Shown here: piece by piece, positions 1 to 5,718 of the stretch
How the letters are laid out: each line of letters begins with the position of its first letter
How positions within the stretch are numbered: the first letter of the stretch is position 1
DNA from: a bacterium
Lineage (GTDB): Bacteria; UBA9089; CG2-30-40-21; SBAY01
Assembly: GCA_040757115.1 (NCBI GenBank)
Contig: JBFLYA010000238.1
Coordinates: forward strand, 1-5,718
DNA: 5,718 nt
Direction: 5' to 3'
Translations under genes and position numbers: made by a program
The notes under the pieces: model-generated
Databases searched by the model: none
What the model was told of the DNA's origin: nothing
What the model saw: the letters and a program-made list of their open reading frames with translations, nothing else

Positions 1-124
1 TTTTCCACAATCAATTTCTACCTATTTCTATAAATTTCAATCTATTTCTATTATCTTATCTCCATATCACTCTTATCTCCTTATCCCCTTTCTTACACTT
101 TTGATATATAGCCTGAACGGTTAC
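1..124 (+). repeat. Left copy of 124-bp terminal inverted repeat
   Basis: Bases 1-124 are the reverse complement of 5595-5718 at 123 of 124 positions. The only difference is T71, where the partner G5648 would predict C. Identity ends abruptly after the inner sequence GCCTGAACGGTTAC: the left side continues GCCACA and the right side, read in reverse complement, continues CAATTT. The outer part has TTTC words spaced 10 bp apart (9-48) and the middle part has spaced CTTATC words, so the repeat is itself built from short periodic units. I see no open reading frame of note in it. It could be an end of a mobile element or one copy of a dispersed intergenic repeat. Confidence 0.95.
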
Positions 125-164
125 GCCACAAATGGACACGAATTAACCTGTGACATTCGATAAA

Positions 165-229
165 TGTAGTGCGAACCTTTAGGTTCGCTTTCCTGCTTGC
201 CAGAAGCGAGGCTAAAGTCTCGCACTACA
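165..229. repeat. 65-bp nested palindrome (two hairpins inside an outer stem)
   Basis: Arms 165-190 and 204-229 are complementary at 22 of 26 positions around a 13-nt centre; the outermost 10 bp (TGTAGTGCGA / TCGCACTACA) are perfect. Each arm is also a hairpin: GCGAACCT-TT-AGGTTCGC at 171-188 is perfect, and GCGAGGCT-AA-AGTCTCGC at 206-223 has one mismatch. The element can therefore fold as one long stem or as a short outer stem carrying two hairpins. This resembles REP/MITE-type palindromic repeats. No T-run follows, and it lies more than 190 bp before the first gene, so a terminator or attenuator role is not supported. Confidence 0.85.
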
Positions 230-284
230 AATCTTTTCGACCTGTGCGATTAGACTAATTCATCGCAGAGACGCAAAGGAAAAA

Positions 285-394
285 TAAATGTAAAATGTAA
301 AATAGGAAATGAAAAATGGGAAATTTTAGTACTTCGCAAGACTCATTACCTTTCAGTTATACATTTTCATTGGACATTATCCATTTTACATTTA
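285..394. repeat. Imperfect inverted repeat upstream of the ATPase gene
   Basis: TAAATGTAAAATG at 285-297 is the perfect reverse complement of CATTTTACATTTA at 382-394. The complementarity continues imperfectly inward (about 285-319 against 361-394), including an AATGAAAAATG / CATTTTCATT pairing. A second perfect 9-bp pair encloses it: ACCTGTGCG at 240-248 and CGCACAGGT at 397-405. The structure ends 12 bp before the ribosome binding site of the ATPase gene. It could be a MITE-like insertion; whether the two nested pairs belong to one element is uncertain. Confidence 0.6.
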
Positions 395-416
395 ACCGCA
401 CAGGTGGAAATATTTT

Positions 417-421
417 GGAGG
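417..421 (+). promoter_or_regulatory. Ribosome binding site of the ATPase gene
   Basis: GGAGG lies 7 nt before the ATG at 429. It is a near-ideal Shine-Dalgarno match and fixes the start codon. Confidence 0.85.
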
Positions 422-428
422 TTATCAG

Positions 429-2168
429 ATGTTAACACGAATTAAGGTGAGGAATTTTAAGAAGCTTGGTGATATTGATATTGAGCTTGGGAATACTGTT
501 GTCTTAATAGGACCAAACAACAGTGGCAAAACTTCTGCTTTGCAAGCAGTTGCATTGTGGGATATGGGAATAAAACAATGGAATGCAAAAAGAAAGGGAA
601 AGTCATCCCCTGAAAAAAGACCTGGAGTAACTATCAACAGGCTCGAAATGATATCTATCCCAGTTCCAAGCATTAATCTATTATGGTCAGATTTGCATAC
701 AAGGGATGTAAAACAAGTAATAGGAAAGACCTCTGTAAAAAATGTAAGAATAGATGTTATTGTTGAAGGGATTTCAAATGACAAACCCTGGTCGTGTGGG
801 ATGGAATTTGATTATATCAATGAAGAATCACTTGTTTGTAGACCTGTTCGCAAAGCTGGATTTGAAGATAAATTGGTTAAAGATGCAAGGTTCACTGAAA
901 TCCCAGACGAAATAAGTGATGTTAAAATTGCATTTCTTCAACCTATGTCAGGATTGGCGGCAGTAGAGGCAAAATTAGAATCAGGGAGAATCAATGTGCT
1001 TATGGGTGAAGGCCAGACTGCACAGGTGTTAAGGAATTTATGTTACCAGGTATATGAGAAATCAATATCAGACTGGAACAAACTTACTGCTCAAATAAAG
1101 ATACTTTTTGGTATAGACCTTTTACCTCCTCAATATATAAAAGAACGAGGAGAAATAAAGATGTCTTATAAAGAACGCAAAGGAACGAAATTTGATATAT
1201 CCTCTTCTGGAAGGGGACTTCAACAAACACTGCTTTTGCTTGCTCATCTATATGCAAATCCAAAAACAATATTGCTCCTTGATGAACCTGATGCACATCT
1301 TGAAATTCTAAGACAGAGGGAAACATATCAGTTGATTACAGAAATAGCTGAAAAAAAAGGGTGTCAGATTATTGCTGCCAGTCATTCAGAGGTCGTGCTT
1401 AATGAAGCTGCTAATCGTGATGTTGTTATAACTTTTGTAGGTAAACCTCATAGAATTAACGATAGGGGGAGTCAAGTTTTAAAATCGCTTAAGGAGATTG
1501 GATATGAACATTACTATTTAGCAGAAGAAACAGGATGGGTATTATACCTTGAAGGTGCAACCGACCTGGCAATTTTACGGAAGTTTGCAGAGATTTTAGG
1601 GCATAAAGAGGCAAAAGAGATTCTTGCAACCCCTTTTGTTCATTATGTTGGAAACAAACCAAATGAGGTAAAAAGGCATTTTTGGGGATTAAAATATGCA
1701 AAAAAAGACCTAACCGCAATTGCAATCTTTGATCGTCTGGAAAAGAATTTGCCTAATGATATGGGCGTTAAAGTGCTCCAATGGAGAAAAAGAGAGATAG
1801 AGAATTACTTGTGTATGGAAAAGGTACTTCTATCATATGCAAAATATGATCTACCCGATGATCTTTTTGGAAACGCTGAGGCTCATCGAAGAGTTAGTGC
1901 TATGAAAGAGGCTATTTTAGAATTAACCTCTGCATTAAAAACCCTAAATAAGCCAGCGCCATGGTCGCCGGATATAAAAGCAACAGATGATTTTCTTGAT
2001 CTTTTATTTGATAACTATTTTAAAAAGTTAGGATTACCAAATCTTTTAAAAAAGTCAGATTATCATATTCTTGTTCAGTTTGTGCCAAAAAATGAGATAG
2101 ATTCAGAAATCACAGAAAAACTTGATGCTATTGTTGAGATTGCTAAAAGAGCAATACCAATGGTTTAA
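429..2168 (+). CDS. OLD-like AAA/ABC-type ATPase with C-terminal TOPRIM-like region
   Basis: This 579-residue protein has an SMC/ABC-type ATPase head. The N-terminus (LTRIKVRNFKKLGDIDIEL) is typical of AAA_15/AAA_21 ATPases. Walker A is GPNNSGKT (28-35), the signature-like loop is SSSGRGLQQ (258-266), Walker B is ILLLDEP (281-287), and the switch histidine is in AASHSE (316-321). The C-terminal part begins with VLYLEGATD (371-379), matching the TOPRIM glutamate motif of OLD-family nucleases. It continues with IAIFDRLEKN (431-440) where the DxD motif is expected, then WRKREIENYL (452-461), a motif seen in related ATPase-TOPRIM proteins. The second DxD aspartate is replaced by Leu437, with Glu438 next to it, so metal-dependent nuclease activity is uncertain. 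Length suits the OLD family (about 550-600 residues). Relatives include anti-phage and DNA-processing nucleases; the role here is unknown. No GajB/UvrD-like helicase partner is in the window. The start is set by GGAGG at 417-421. Confidence 0.85.
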   Translation: MLTRIKVRNFKKLGDIDIELGNTVVLIGPNNSGKTSALQAVALWDMGIKQWNAKRKGKSSPEKRPGVTINRLEMISIPVPSINLLWSDLHTRDVKQVIGKTSVKNVRIDVIVEGISNDKPWSCGMEFDYINEESLVCRPVRKAGFEDKLVKDARFTEIPDEISDVKIAFLQPMSGLAAVEAKLESGRINVLMGEGQTAQVLRNLCYQVYEKSISDWNKLTAQIKILFGIDLLPPQYIKERGEIKMSYKERKGTKFDISSSGRGLQQTLLLLAHLYANPKTILLLDEPDAHLEILRQRETYQLITEIAEKKGCQIIAASHSEVVLNEAANRDVVITFVGKPHRINDRGSQVLKSLKEIGYEHYYLAEETGWVLYLEGATDLAILRKFAEILGHKEAKEILATPFVHYVGNKPNEVKRHFWGLKYAKKDLTAIAIFDRLEKNLPNDMGVKVLQWRKREIENYLCMEKVLLSYAKYDLPDDLFGNAEAHRRVSAMKEAILELTSALKTLNKPAPWSPDIKATDDFLDLLFDNYFKKLGLPNLLKKSDYHILVQFVPKNEIDSEITEKLDAIVEIAKRAIPMV

Positions 2169-2251
2169 TTTTATGCAAAAAACAATACTCCCTATGAAGA
2201 GCCAAAATGGTTAGCCTGGGATTACCGGCATTACAAAACGGCTTCTTGAGC

Positions 2252-2256
2252 AGAGG
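2252..2256 (+). promoter_or_regulatory. Ribosome binding site favouring the inner heparinase start
   Basis: AGAGG (followed by T) lies 7 nt before the ATG at 2264. The upstream in-frame ATG at 2207 has only a weak GAAGAG (2196-2201) in front of it. This supports starting the heparinase-like protein at 2264. Confidence 0.6.
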
Positions 2257-2263
2257 TTTTATA

Positions 2264-4420
2264 ATGTTCACCCTATTTTTTAAAATCAGGAAAATCTCGG
2301 TTAAAGAAATCTTATTCAGAACTAAAAAATTAATTGGACAAAGATTAGAAATATGGGGACATACCCCATATTTAAAGCGGGAATATGGGATGTGTCCCCA
2401 TATTCATCTTATAGAAAAAGATGAGATATTTAATACCTATTTGCCTCAAACAAGGTATATTCAGGAGGCAGATAAAATATGTGAACATAAGTTCGCATTA
2501 TTAGGTATAAATGTCGAGTATAAAGATACGATTGAATGGCATAAACATCCGCTAACCAAACAGGAGTATCCACTAAAATTATATTCAAACATCTATAAAT
2601 TCTTAAGCCATGGGGATGTAAAATATGTCTGGGAAATCAGCCGACATGAGCACTTTGTTTCCCTCGGATTAGCCTGGTGCCTGAGCGGGGATGAAAAATA
2701 TCGCCGGGAATTTTGTGCTCAGATAACTGATTGGATAGATTCTAACCCTTATTTACTTGGTGTCAATTGGTCGAGTGGTTTAGAGGTAGCGCTACGGGCA
2801 ATAAATTGGGTAATGGCTTATAACCTCTTCTTAACATCTATAGATGCAGAGGTCCATTATAAGATTTTAAATAGCCTTTACCAGCACGGAAGATACCTTA
2901 TCCGTAATCTGTCCTTTTTTTCAAGTCCGTATAACCATTTAATTGGAGAGGCAACGGCGCTTTTTATCTTAGGGTTTTTATTCCCGGGACTCAAAGAGGT
3001 AAATCAATGGAAAAAAACAGGCTGGCAAATACTTAAATCAGAACTTAAAAACCAGTTTTATGAAGATGGTGGCAATGTCGAACAGGCAGTATCCTATCAC
3101 CATTACACATTAGGGTTTTATCTACTGGCGATTATCCTTCAGATGAAAAATGATATTGAGGTTGAGCCAGAGATTCTAAAGGCTATTGAGCGAGTGATGG
3201 AATTTTCTATGTATCTAACAAAACCTGATAGTCGAATGCCAATGATTGGGGATGGGGATGGTGCTCGGTCAATTAAATTTGGTGTCGTAGATGACCATTG
3301 GGATTTTAGAACCTTTCTTTCAATCGGAGCAATTTTATTCAATCGTGGAGATTTTAAAAAGATAAGTGGTAAAATCAGTCAAGAGACAATATGGCTACTG
3401 GGTAGTGCTGGGCTAAAAAGATATGAGGCGATTTGCGAAAAAGCCGCAGAGCAAACCTCAATGGCGTTTTCTGCAAGTGGTTATTTTATTATGCGTAGTC
3501 ACTGGGACAAAGATGGGGATTATTTATGTTTTGATTGTGGCCAACAAGCCGCAGGACTTCATAAAGATGCAACACCATCCGTTGCCCATGGTCATGCTGA
3601 TGCCCTTTCTCTGGAACTTGTAGTTAATGGGCAACCACTCATTATTGACCCGGGGATGTATTCATATTTTGATGAGCACTTTCAAAATTACTTTCGAGCC
3701 ACACCCGCTCATAATACGATTGTAATTGACCGTAAGTCTCAAGCCACATTAGTCGGCAAACTTGGCTGGAGTAATACCTATTCCACAAAATGTCAGAAAT
3801 GGTTTACCTCTGAACTTGCCGATTATGTGGAGGGGGAACACGATGGCTATGCCCCGATTATCCATAAAAGAATAATCTTTTTTAATAAATTGACTAAATA
3901 CTGGCTTATTTTTGATTACTTAGACGGAAAAGAAAAACATCTGATTGAACAATATTTCCACTTTGCACCGACCGCGATGGAAGTTAACAAAGAATCAATT
4001 GTTACTCAACATGCTTTACTTATGCCAATTAATCCAGATTTAGTCAATCTTGAAGTCGAAGAAGGCTGGGTAGCTAAAAATTATGGGGTGAAAATTAAAG
4101 CCCCGGTGGTAAAATACTCCACAACATCAATATTACCCGCATCTCTGGGTGTGATAATCTATCCAACAGGGCTAAATCGTCCTAAGATAGAACAATTAAA
4201 TAAACGGGCGTTTAAATTAATTACCCCTCATTGGATAGACTATCATTTACTCAGTAGAGATTGTGAAGGGATTGAAACAGATGCGAGATTTAGCCACATC
4301 CGATTCGATAATAAAGGAGATATTAAAGGATTTACCATCATTCAAGGCTCATTTTTAATGATTAATCAAAAGGAAATTTTTAGAACGACTCAATTAACAG
4401 ATATGGTGAAAATATTATGA
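2264..4420 (+). CDS. Heparinase II/III family polysaccharide lyase-like protein
   Basis: The product is 718 residues from the preferred ATG at 2264 (737 from 2207; residue numbers here use 2207 as 1). An alpha-helical alginate-lyase-like domain carries VNWSSGLEVALRAINW (186-201), YNHLIGEA (242-249) and EDGGNVEQAVSYHHY (286-300). The C-terminal heparinase II/III beta-domain carries HGHADALSLEL (461-471), IIDPGMYSY (479-487) and RATPAHNTIVID (497-508). Asn243, Tyr297 and His461/His463 sit where heparinase III-type lyases have their catalytic Asn, Tyr and His, so an active uronate-cleaving enzyme is plausible. No signal peptide is evident with either start, which is notable for a lyase but common for members encoded in exopolysaccharide loci. 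The stop overlaps the glycosyltransferase start by 4 bp (ATGA), implying coupled translation and a shared glycan pathway. The 2264 start is chosen for its AGAGG site; the extra 19 residues from 2207 look unlike the family. A palindrome is embedded at residues 48-66. Confidence 0.9.
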   Translation: MFTLFFKIRKISVKEILFRTKKLIGQRLEIWGHTPYLKREYGMCPHIHLIEKDEIFNTYLPQTRYIQEADKICEHKFALLGINVEYKDTIEWHKHPLTKQEYPLKLYSNIYKFLSHGDVKYVWEISRHEHFVSLGLAWCLSGDEKYRREFCAQITDWIDSNPYLLGVNWSSGLEVALRAINWVMAYNLFLTSIDAEVHYKILNSLYQHGRYLIRNLSFFSSPYNHLIGEATALFILGFLFPGLKEVNQWKKTGWQILKSELKNQFYEDGGNVEQAVSYHHYTLGFYLLAIILQMKNDIEVEPEILKAIERVMEFSMYLTKPDSRMPMIGDGDGARSIKFGVVDDHWDFRTFLSIGAILFNRGDFKKISGKISQETIWLLGSAGLKRYEAICEKAAEQTSMAFSASGYFIMRSHWDKDGDYLCFDCGQQAAGLHKDATPSVAHGHADALSLELVVNGQPLIIDPGMYSYFDEHFQNYFRATPAHNTIVIDRKSQATLVGKLGWSNTYSTKCQKWFTSELADYVEGEHDGYAPIIHKRIIFFNKLTKYWLIFDYLDGKEKHLIEQYFHFAPTAMEVNKESIVTQHALLMPINPDLVNLEVEEGWVAKNYGVKIKAPVVKYSTTSILPASLGVIIYPTGLNRPKIEQLNKRAFKLITPHWIDYHLLSRDCEGIETDARFSHIRFDNKGDIKGFTIIQGSFLMINQKEIFRTTQLTDMVKIL
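2350..2404. repeat. 55-bp two-hairpin palindrome inside the heparinase gene
   Basis: AATATGGGGACA (2350-2361) pairs perfectly with TGTCCCCATATT (2393-2404). Pairing resumes after two mismatches as CCCATATT (2365-2372) against AATATGGG (2382-2389), around a 9-nt centre. Each half is also a hairpin: ATATGGGG-ACATA-CCCCATAT (2351-2371), and GAATATGGG with CCCATATTC (2381-2389 and 2397-2405). The element is read in frame as residues 48-66 (L-E-I-W-G-H-T-P through M-C-P-H) of the heparinase-like protein, close to its N-terminus. Its fold-back layout resembles that of the intergenic palindrome at 165-229, although the sequences differ. Confidence 0.85.
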
Positions 4421-5538
4421 TAACTACCATTTTATTCTTAATATCATTTATATGTCTTGGACACACTTACATCTTTTATCCGCTTATCCTCATACTATTA
4501 TCTCTGGTAGCCAAAAAGGGTGTAGTTAGAGATGAGAATTTTTTACCAGCAGTTAGTTTGTTAGTCGCGGCTTATAATGAGGAAAGGATAATCAGAGAAA
4601 AGGTAGAAAATTCACTTTCAATAGATTATCCAAAGGACAGATTAGAGATTATAATTGCCTCAGATGGTTCTACGGATAAAACTAACGAGATTGTGGCTGA
4701 GTATAAAGACATAATATTAAAAGAGTTACCTCGAGCCGGGAAGATAACCGCCGTAAATAAAACCCTCCCACAGGCTACTGGTGAAATTATAGTTTTATCG
4801 GATGCTAACACAATGTATGAAAAAGATGCCATAAAAAAGTTAATTCGTAATTTTAAAGATGAAACTGTAGGTGGGGTAACGGGTAAGGTCCTATTAATAA
4901 GTGAAAAAGCGACTTATGGCCAGGGAGAAAGTCTTTATGGTAAATATGAAAGATATATTCAGAAAAAAGAAAGTCAAATTTCTTCTATCATCGGCGTTGA
5001 TGGGGCAATGTATGCTATCCGTAAAAATCTATTTAAACTAATTCCTCCGGAAATAATTTTAGATGATTTAGTTAATGGAATGAACATTGTCAAACAAGGA
5101 TACCGCGTGATTTATGATGAGTCTGCCGTTGGTTATGAAGATACCGCCGCGAGTAGTAAAGGTGAATTTATCCGGCGGGTCAGGGTATCTGGAGGTGGAT
5201 TTCAGATGATAGTTAAAAATCAAGGTGTCCCGTCGATTAAACAGCCATTTTTCCTCTTCCAATTTATCTCTCATAAGTTATTTCGCTGGCTGACTCCATT
5301 TTCCCTCATTATCCTTTTTACAACTAATTTATTTTTAATAAATATAAATCTTTTTTATAAAATTTGTTTTGTTTGCCAGTCACTTTTTTATCTTCTGGCA
5401 TTGATGGGTGGATTCTTCAAATTAAAGGCATTGGGAACACCATTTTATTTTTGTCTAATTCAGCTGGCATCGCTTATCGGTGTTTATCGACTCATCACGG
5501 GTAAATTAAGGGTTACCTGGACCAAAGGGAGAGAATAA
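4417..5538 (+). CDS. Membrane-anchored family 2 glycosyltransferase
   Basis: This 373-residue protein is a GT-A fold inverting glycosyltransferase of the cellulose-synthase-like GT2 group. It would transfer a sugar from a nucleotide-sugar on the cytoplasmic face of the membrane; donor and acceptor cannot be read from sequence. An N-terminal hydrophobic segment (about 3-31) precedes the catalytic domain. Visible motifs are VAAYNEE (50-56), ASDGSTD (81-87), the metal-binding DxD-type SDANT (128-132), VDGAMYAIRK (194-203), the acidic pair in ILDDLVNG (214-221) and RRVRVSGGGFQ (253-263), which corresponds to the R/QxxRW-like acceptor loop. Two or three further hydrophobic segments follow at about 288-310, 312-332 and 337-358. 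The ATG overlaps the heparinase TGA, and a GGTGAA site lies about 7 nt upstream, so translation is probably coupled. The domain layout resembles exopolysaccharide-type synthases, and the protein looks full length. Confidence 0.92.
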   Translation: MITTILFLISFICLGHTYIFYPLILILLSLVAKKGVVRDENFLPAVSLLVAAYNEERIIREKVENSLSIDYPKDRLEIIIASDGSTDKTNEIVAEYKDIILKELPRAGKITAVNKTLPQATGEIIVLSDANTMYEKDAIKKLIRNFKDETVGGVTGKVLLISEKATYGQGESLYGKYERYIQKKESQISSIIGVDGAMYAIRKNLFKLIPPEIILDDLVNGMNIVKQGYRVIYDESAVGYEDTAASSKGEFIRRVRVSGGGFQMIVKNQGVPSIKQPFFLFQFISHKLFRWLTPFSLIILFTTNLFLININLFYKICFVCQSLFYLLALMGGFFKLKALGTPFYFCLIQLASLIGVYRLITGKLRVTWTKGRE

Positions 5539-5560
5539 TAAATACAGGGGAAACCAGGCA

Positions 5561-5575
5561 TGAACCTGCGGTTCA
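5561..5575 (+). other. Small hairpin after the glycosyltransferase gene
   Basis: TGAACC (5561-5566) and GGTTCA (5570-5575) form a perfect 6-bp stem with a TGC loop, 22 nt after the stop codon. No T-run follows, so it is not a convincing intrinsic terminator. The rest of the 56-bp spacer (5539-5594) shows nothing recognisable. Confidence 0.4.
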
Positions 5576-5594
5576 CAAACGAGGATGAAAATTG

Positions 5595-5718
5595 GTAACC
5601 GTTCAGGCTATATATCAAAAGTGTAAGAAAGGGGATAAGGAGATAAGGGTGATATGGAGATAAGATAATAGAAATAGATTGAAATTTATAGAAATAGGTA
5701 GAAATTGATTGTGGAAAA
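5595..5718 (-). repeat. Right copy of 124-bp terminal inverted repeat
   Basis: This is the inverted partner of 1-124 with a single difference (G5648 opposite T71). It starts 56 bp after the glycosyltransferase stop with GTAACCGTTCAGGC and runs to the last base of the window. Near the outer end the word GAAAT recurs exactly every 10 bp (5671, 5681, 5691, 5701). The middle contains GATAAG at 5634, 5642 and 5659 and the variant GATATG at 5651, a spacing of 8-9 bp. No transposase is encoded nearby. Confidence 0.95.
5671..5710. repeat. Four 10-bp phased GAAAT units within the inverted repeat
   Basis: The units GAAATAGATT, GAAATTTATA, GAAATAGGTA and GAAATTGATT follow one another without gaps; the mirror copy is at 9-48. 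Spacing equals about one helical turn. The A-tracts are only three to four bases long, so strong DNA curvature is possible but not assured. Confidence 0.8.

Larger units (their letters stand above)
125..428. other. Gene-free leader composed of repeat-like fragments
   Basis: This 304-bp stretch has no convincing gene on either strand. It contains a segment around 126-145 (CACAAATGGACACGAATTAA) and another at 264-280 (CGCAGAGACGCAAAGGA) that resemble word types I associate with dispersed intergenic repeats in uncultivated bacteria; that resemblance is from memory. It also holds a nested palindrome at 165-229 and an inverted-repeat structure at about 240-405. A promoter for the ATPase gene probably lies here. 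The best -10-like word is TATACA at 358-363, but no good -35 sits at the right distance, so no promoter is called. Confidence 0.7.

Noticed and set aside
9-48. Phased 10-bp repeats considered as a CRISPR or tandem-iteron array.
   Set aside because: Units are only 10 bp with no spacers, no cas genes are present, and there is no replication initiator gene to support iterons.
358-363. TATACA as a -10 promoter element for the ATPase gene.
   Set aside because: The best -35 candidate (TTCGCA at 333-338) needs a 19-nt spacer, and in AT-rich DNA such a word is common.
425-784. Minus-strand open frames opposite the three genes, for example 425-784 and 1084-1326.
   Set aside because: They are antisense to well-supported coding sequence, resemble no family I know and lack good ribosome binding sites; they are shadows of the real genes.
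2169-2249. The ATPase frame stays open for 26 codons after its TAA (reading through YEEPKWLAWDYRHYKTAS), which could suggest a prematurely stopped longer protein or a gene remnant.
   Set aside because: An open run of this length is expected by chance fairly often, and I recognise no family in it; the 579-residue length already fits the family.
2207-2263. N-terminal extension of the heparinase-like protein from the ATG at 2207.
   Set aside because: The ribosome binding site before 2207 is weak, the one before 2264 is good, and the extra 19 residues do not look like the start of this family. Not excluded.
5561-5575. Hairpin downstream of the glycosyltransferase as an intrinsic terminator.
   Set aside because: The 6-bp stem is followed by CAAACGAGG, with no T-run.
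5585-5626. A 13-codon frame (MKIGNRSGYISKV plus stop) running from the spacer into the right inverted repeat.
   Set aside because: It is very short, its GAGG is directly adjacent to the ATG, and most of it is repeat sequence; I treat it as chance.

Overview
The window is 5718 bp of AT-rich bacterial DNA (roughly 35-40% GC by eye). It holds three plus-strand genes between two inverted copies of a 124-bp repeat that form its exact first and last bases. Intergenic DNA is crowded with short dispersed and palindromic repeats, and genes use clear GGAGG-type ribosome binding sites. This fits a repeat-rich, uncultivated Gram-negative-type bacterium, perhaps from a candidate phylum known from metagenomes. 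That placement is inference; no taxonomic marker gene is present.

Layout. 1-124 is the left inverted repeat. 125-428 is a gene-free leader made of repeat-like pieces: a 65-bp nested palindrome (165-229) and a second inverted-repeat structure (about 240-405) ending just before the first gene. 429-2168 encodes an OLD-like protein with an N-terminal ABC/SMC-type ATPase and a C-terminal TOPRIM-like segment. 2264-4420 (open upstream to 2207) encodes a heparinase II/III family protein whose N-terminal coding region contains a 55-bp two-hairpin palindrome. 4417-5538 encodes a membrane-anchored family 2 glycosyltransferase whose ATG overlaps the heparinase stop codon. 5539-5594 is a short spacer with a small hairpin, and 5595-5718 is the right inverted repeat.

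How the genes fit together. The heparinase-like protein and the glycosyltransferase are translationally coupled (ATGA overlap) and look like part of an exopolysaccharide or surface-glycan locus. The ATPase belongs to a group that includes anti-phage and DNA-processing nucleases and has no evident link to glycan synthesis. It may share transcription with the other two genes because the gap is short (95 nt to the preferred heparinase start) and no terminator is visible, but it is probably an independent accessory gene.

The strongest unexplained structure is the pair of terminal inverted repeats (123 of 124 positions match). No transposase or integrase lies between them. Either this is a non-autonomous repeat-bounded unit, or the window is an assembled contig that ends where two inverted copies of an abundant dispersed repeat stopped assembly. 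The sequence alone cannot decide, and the second explanation is at least as likely.
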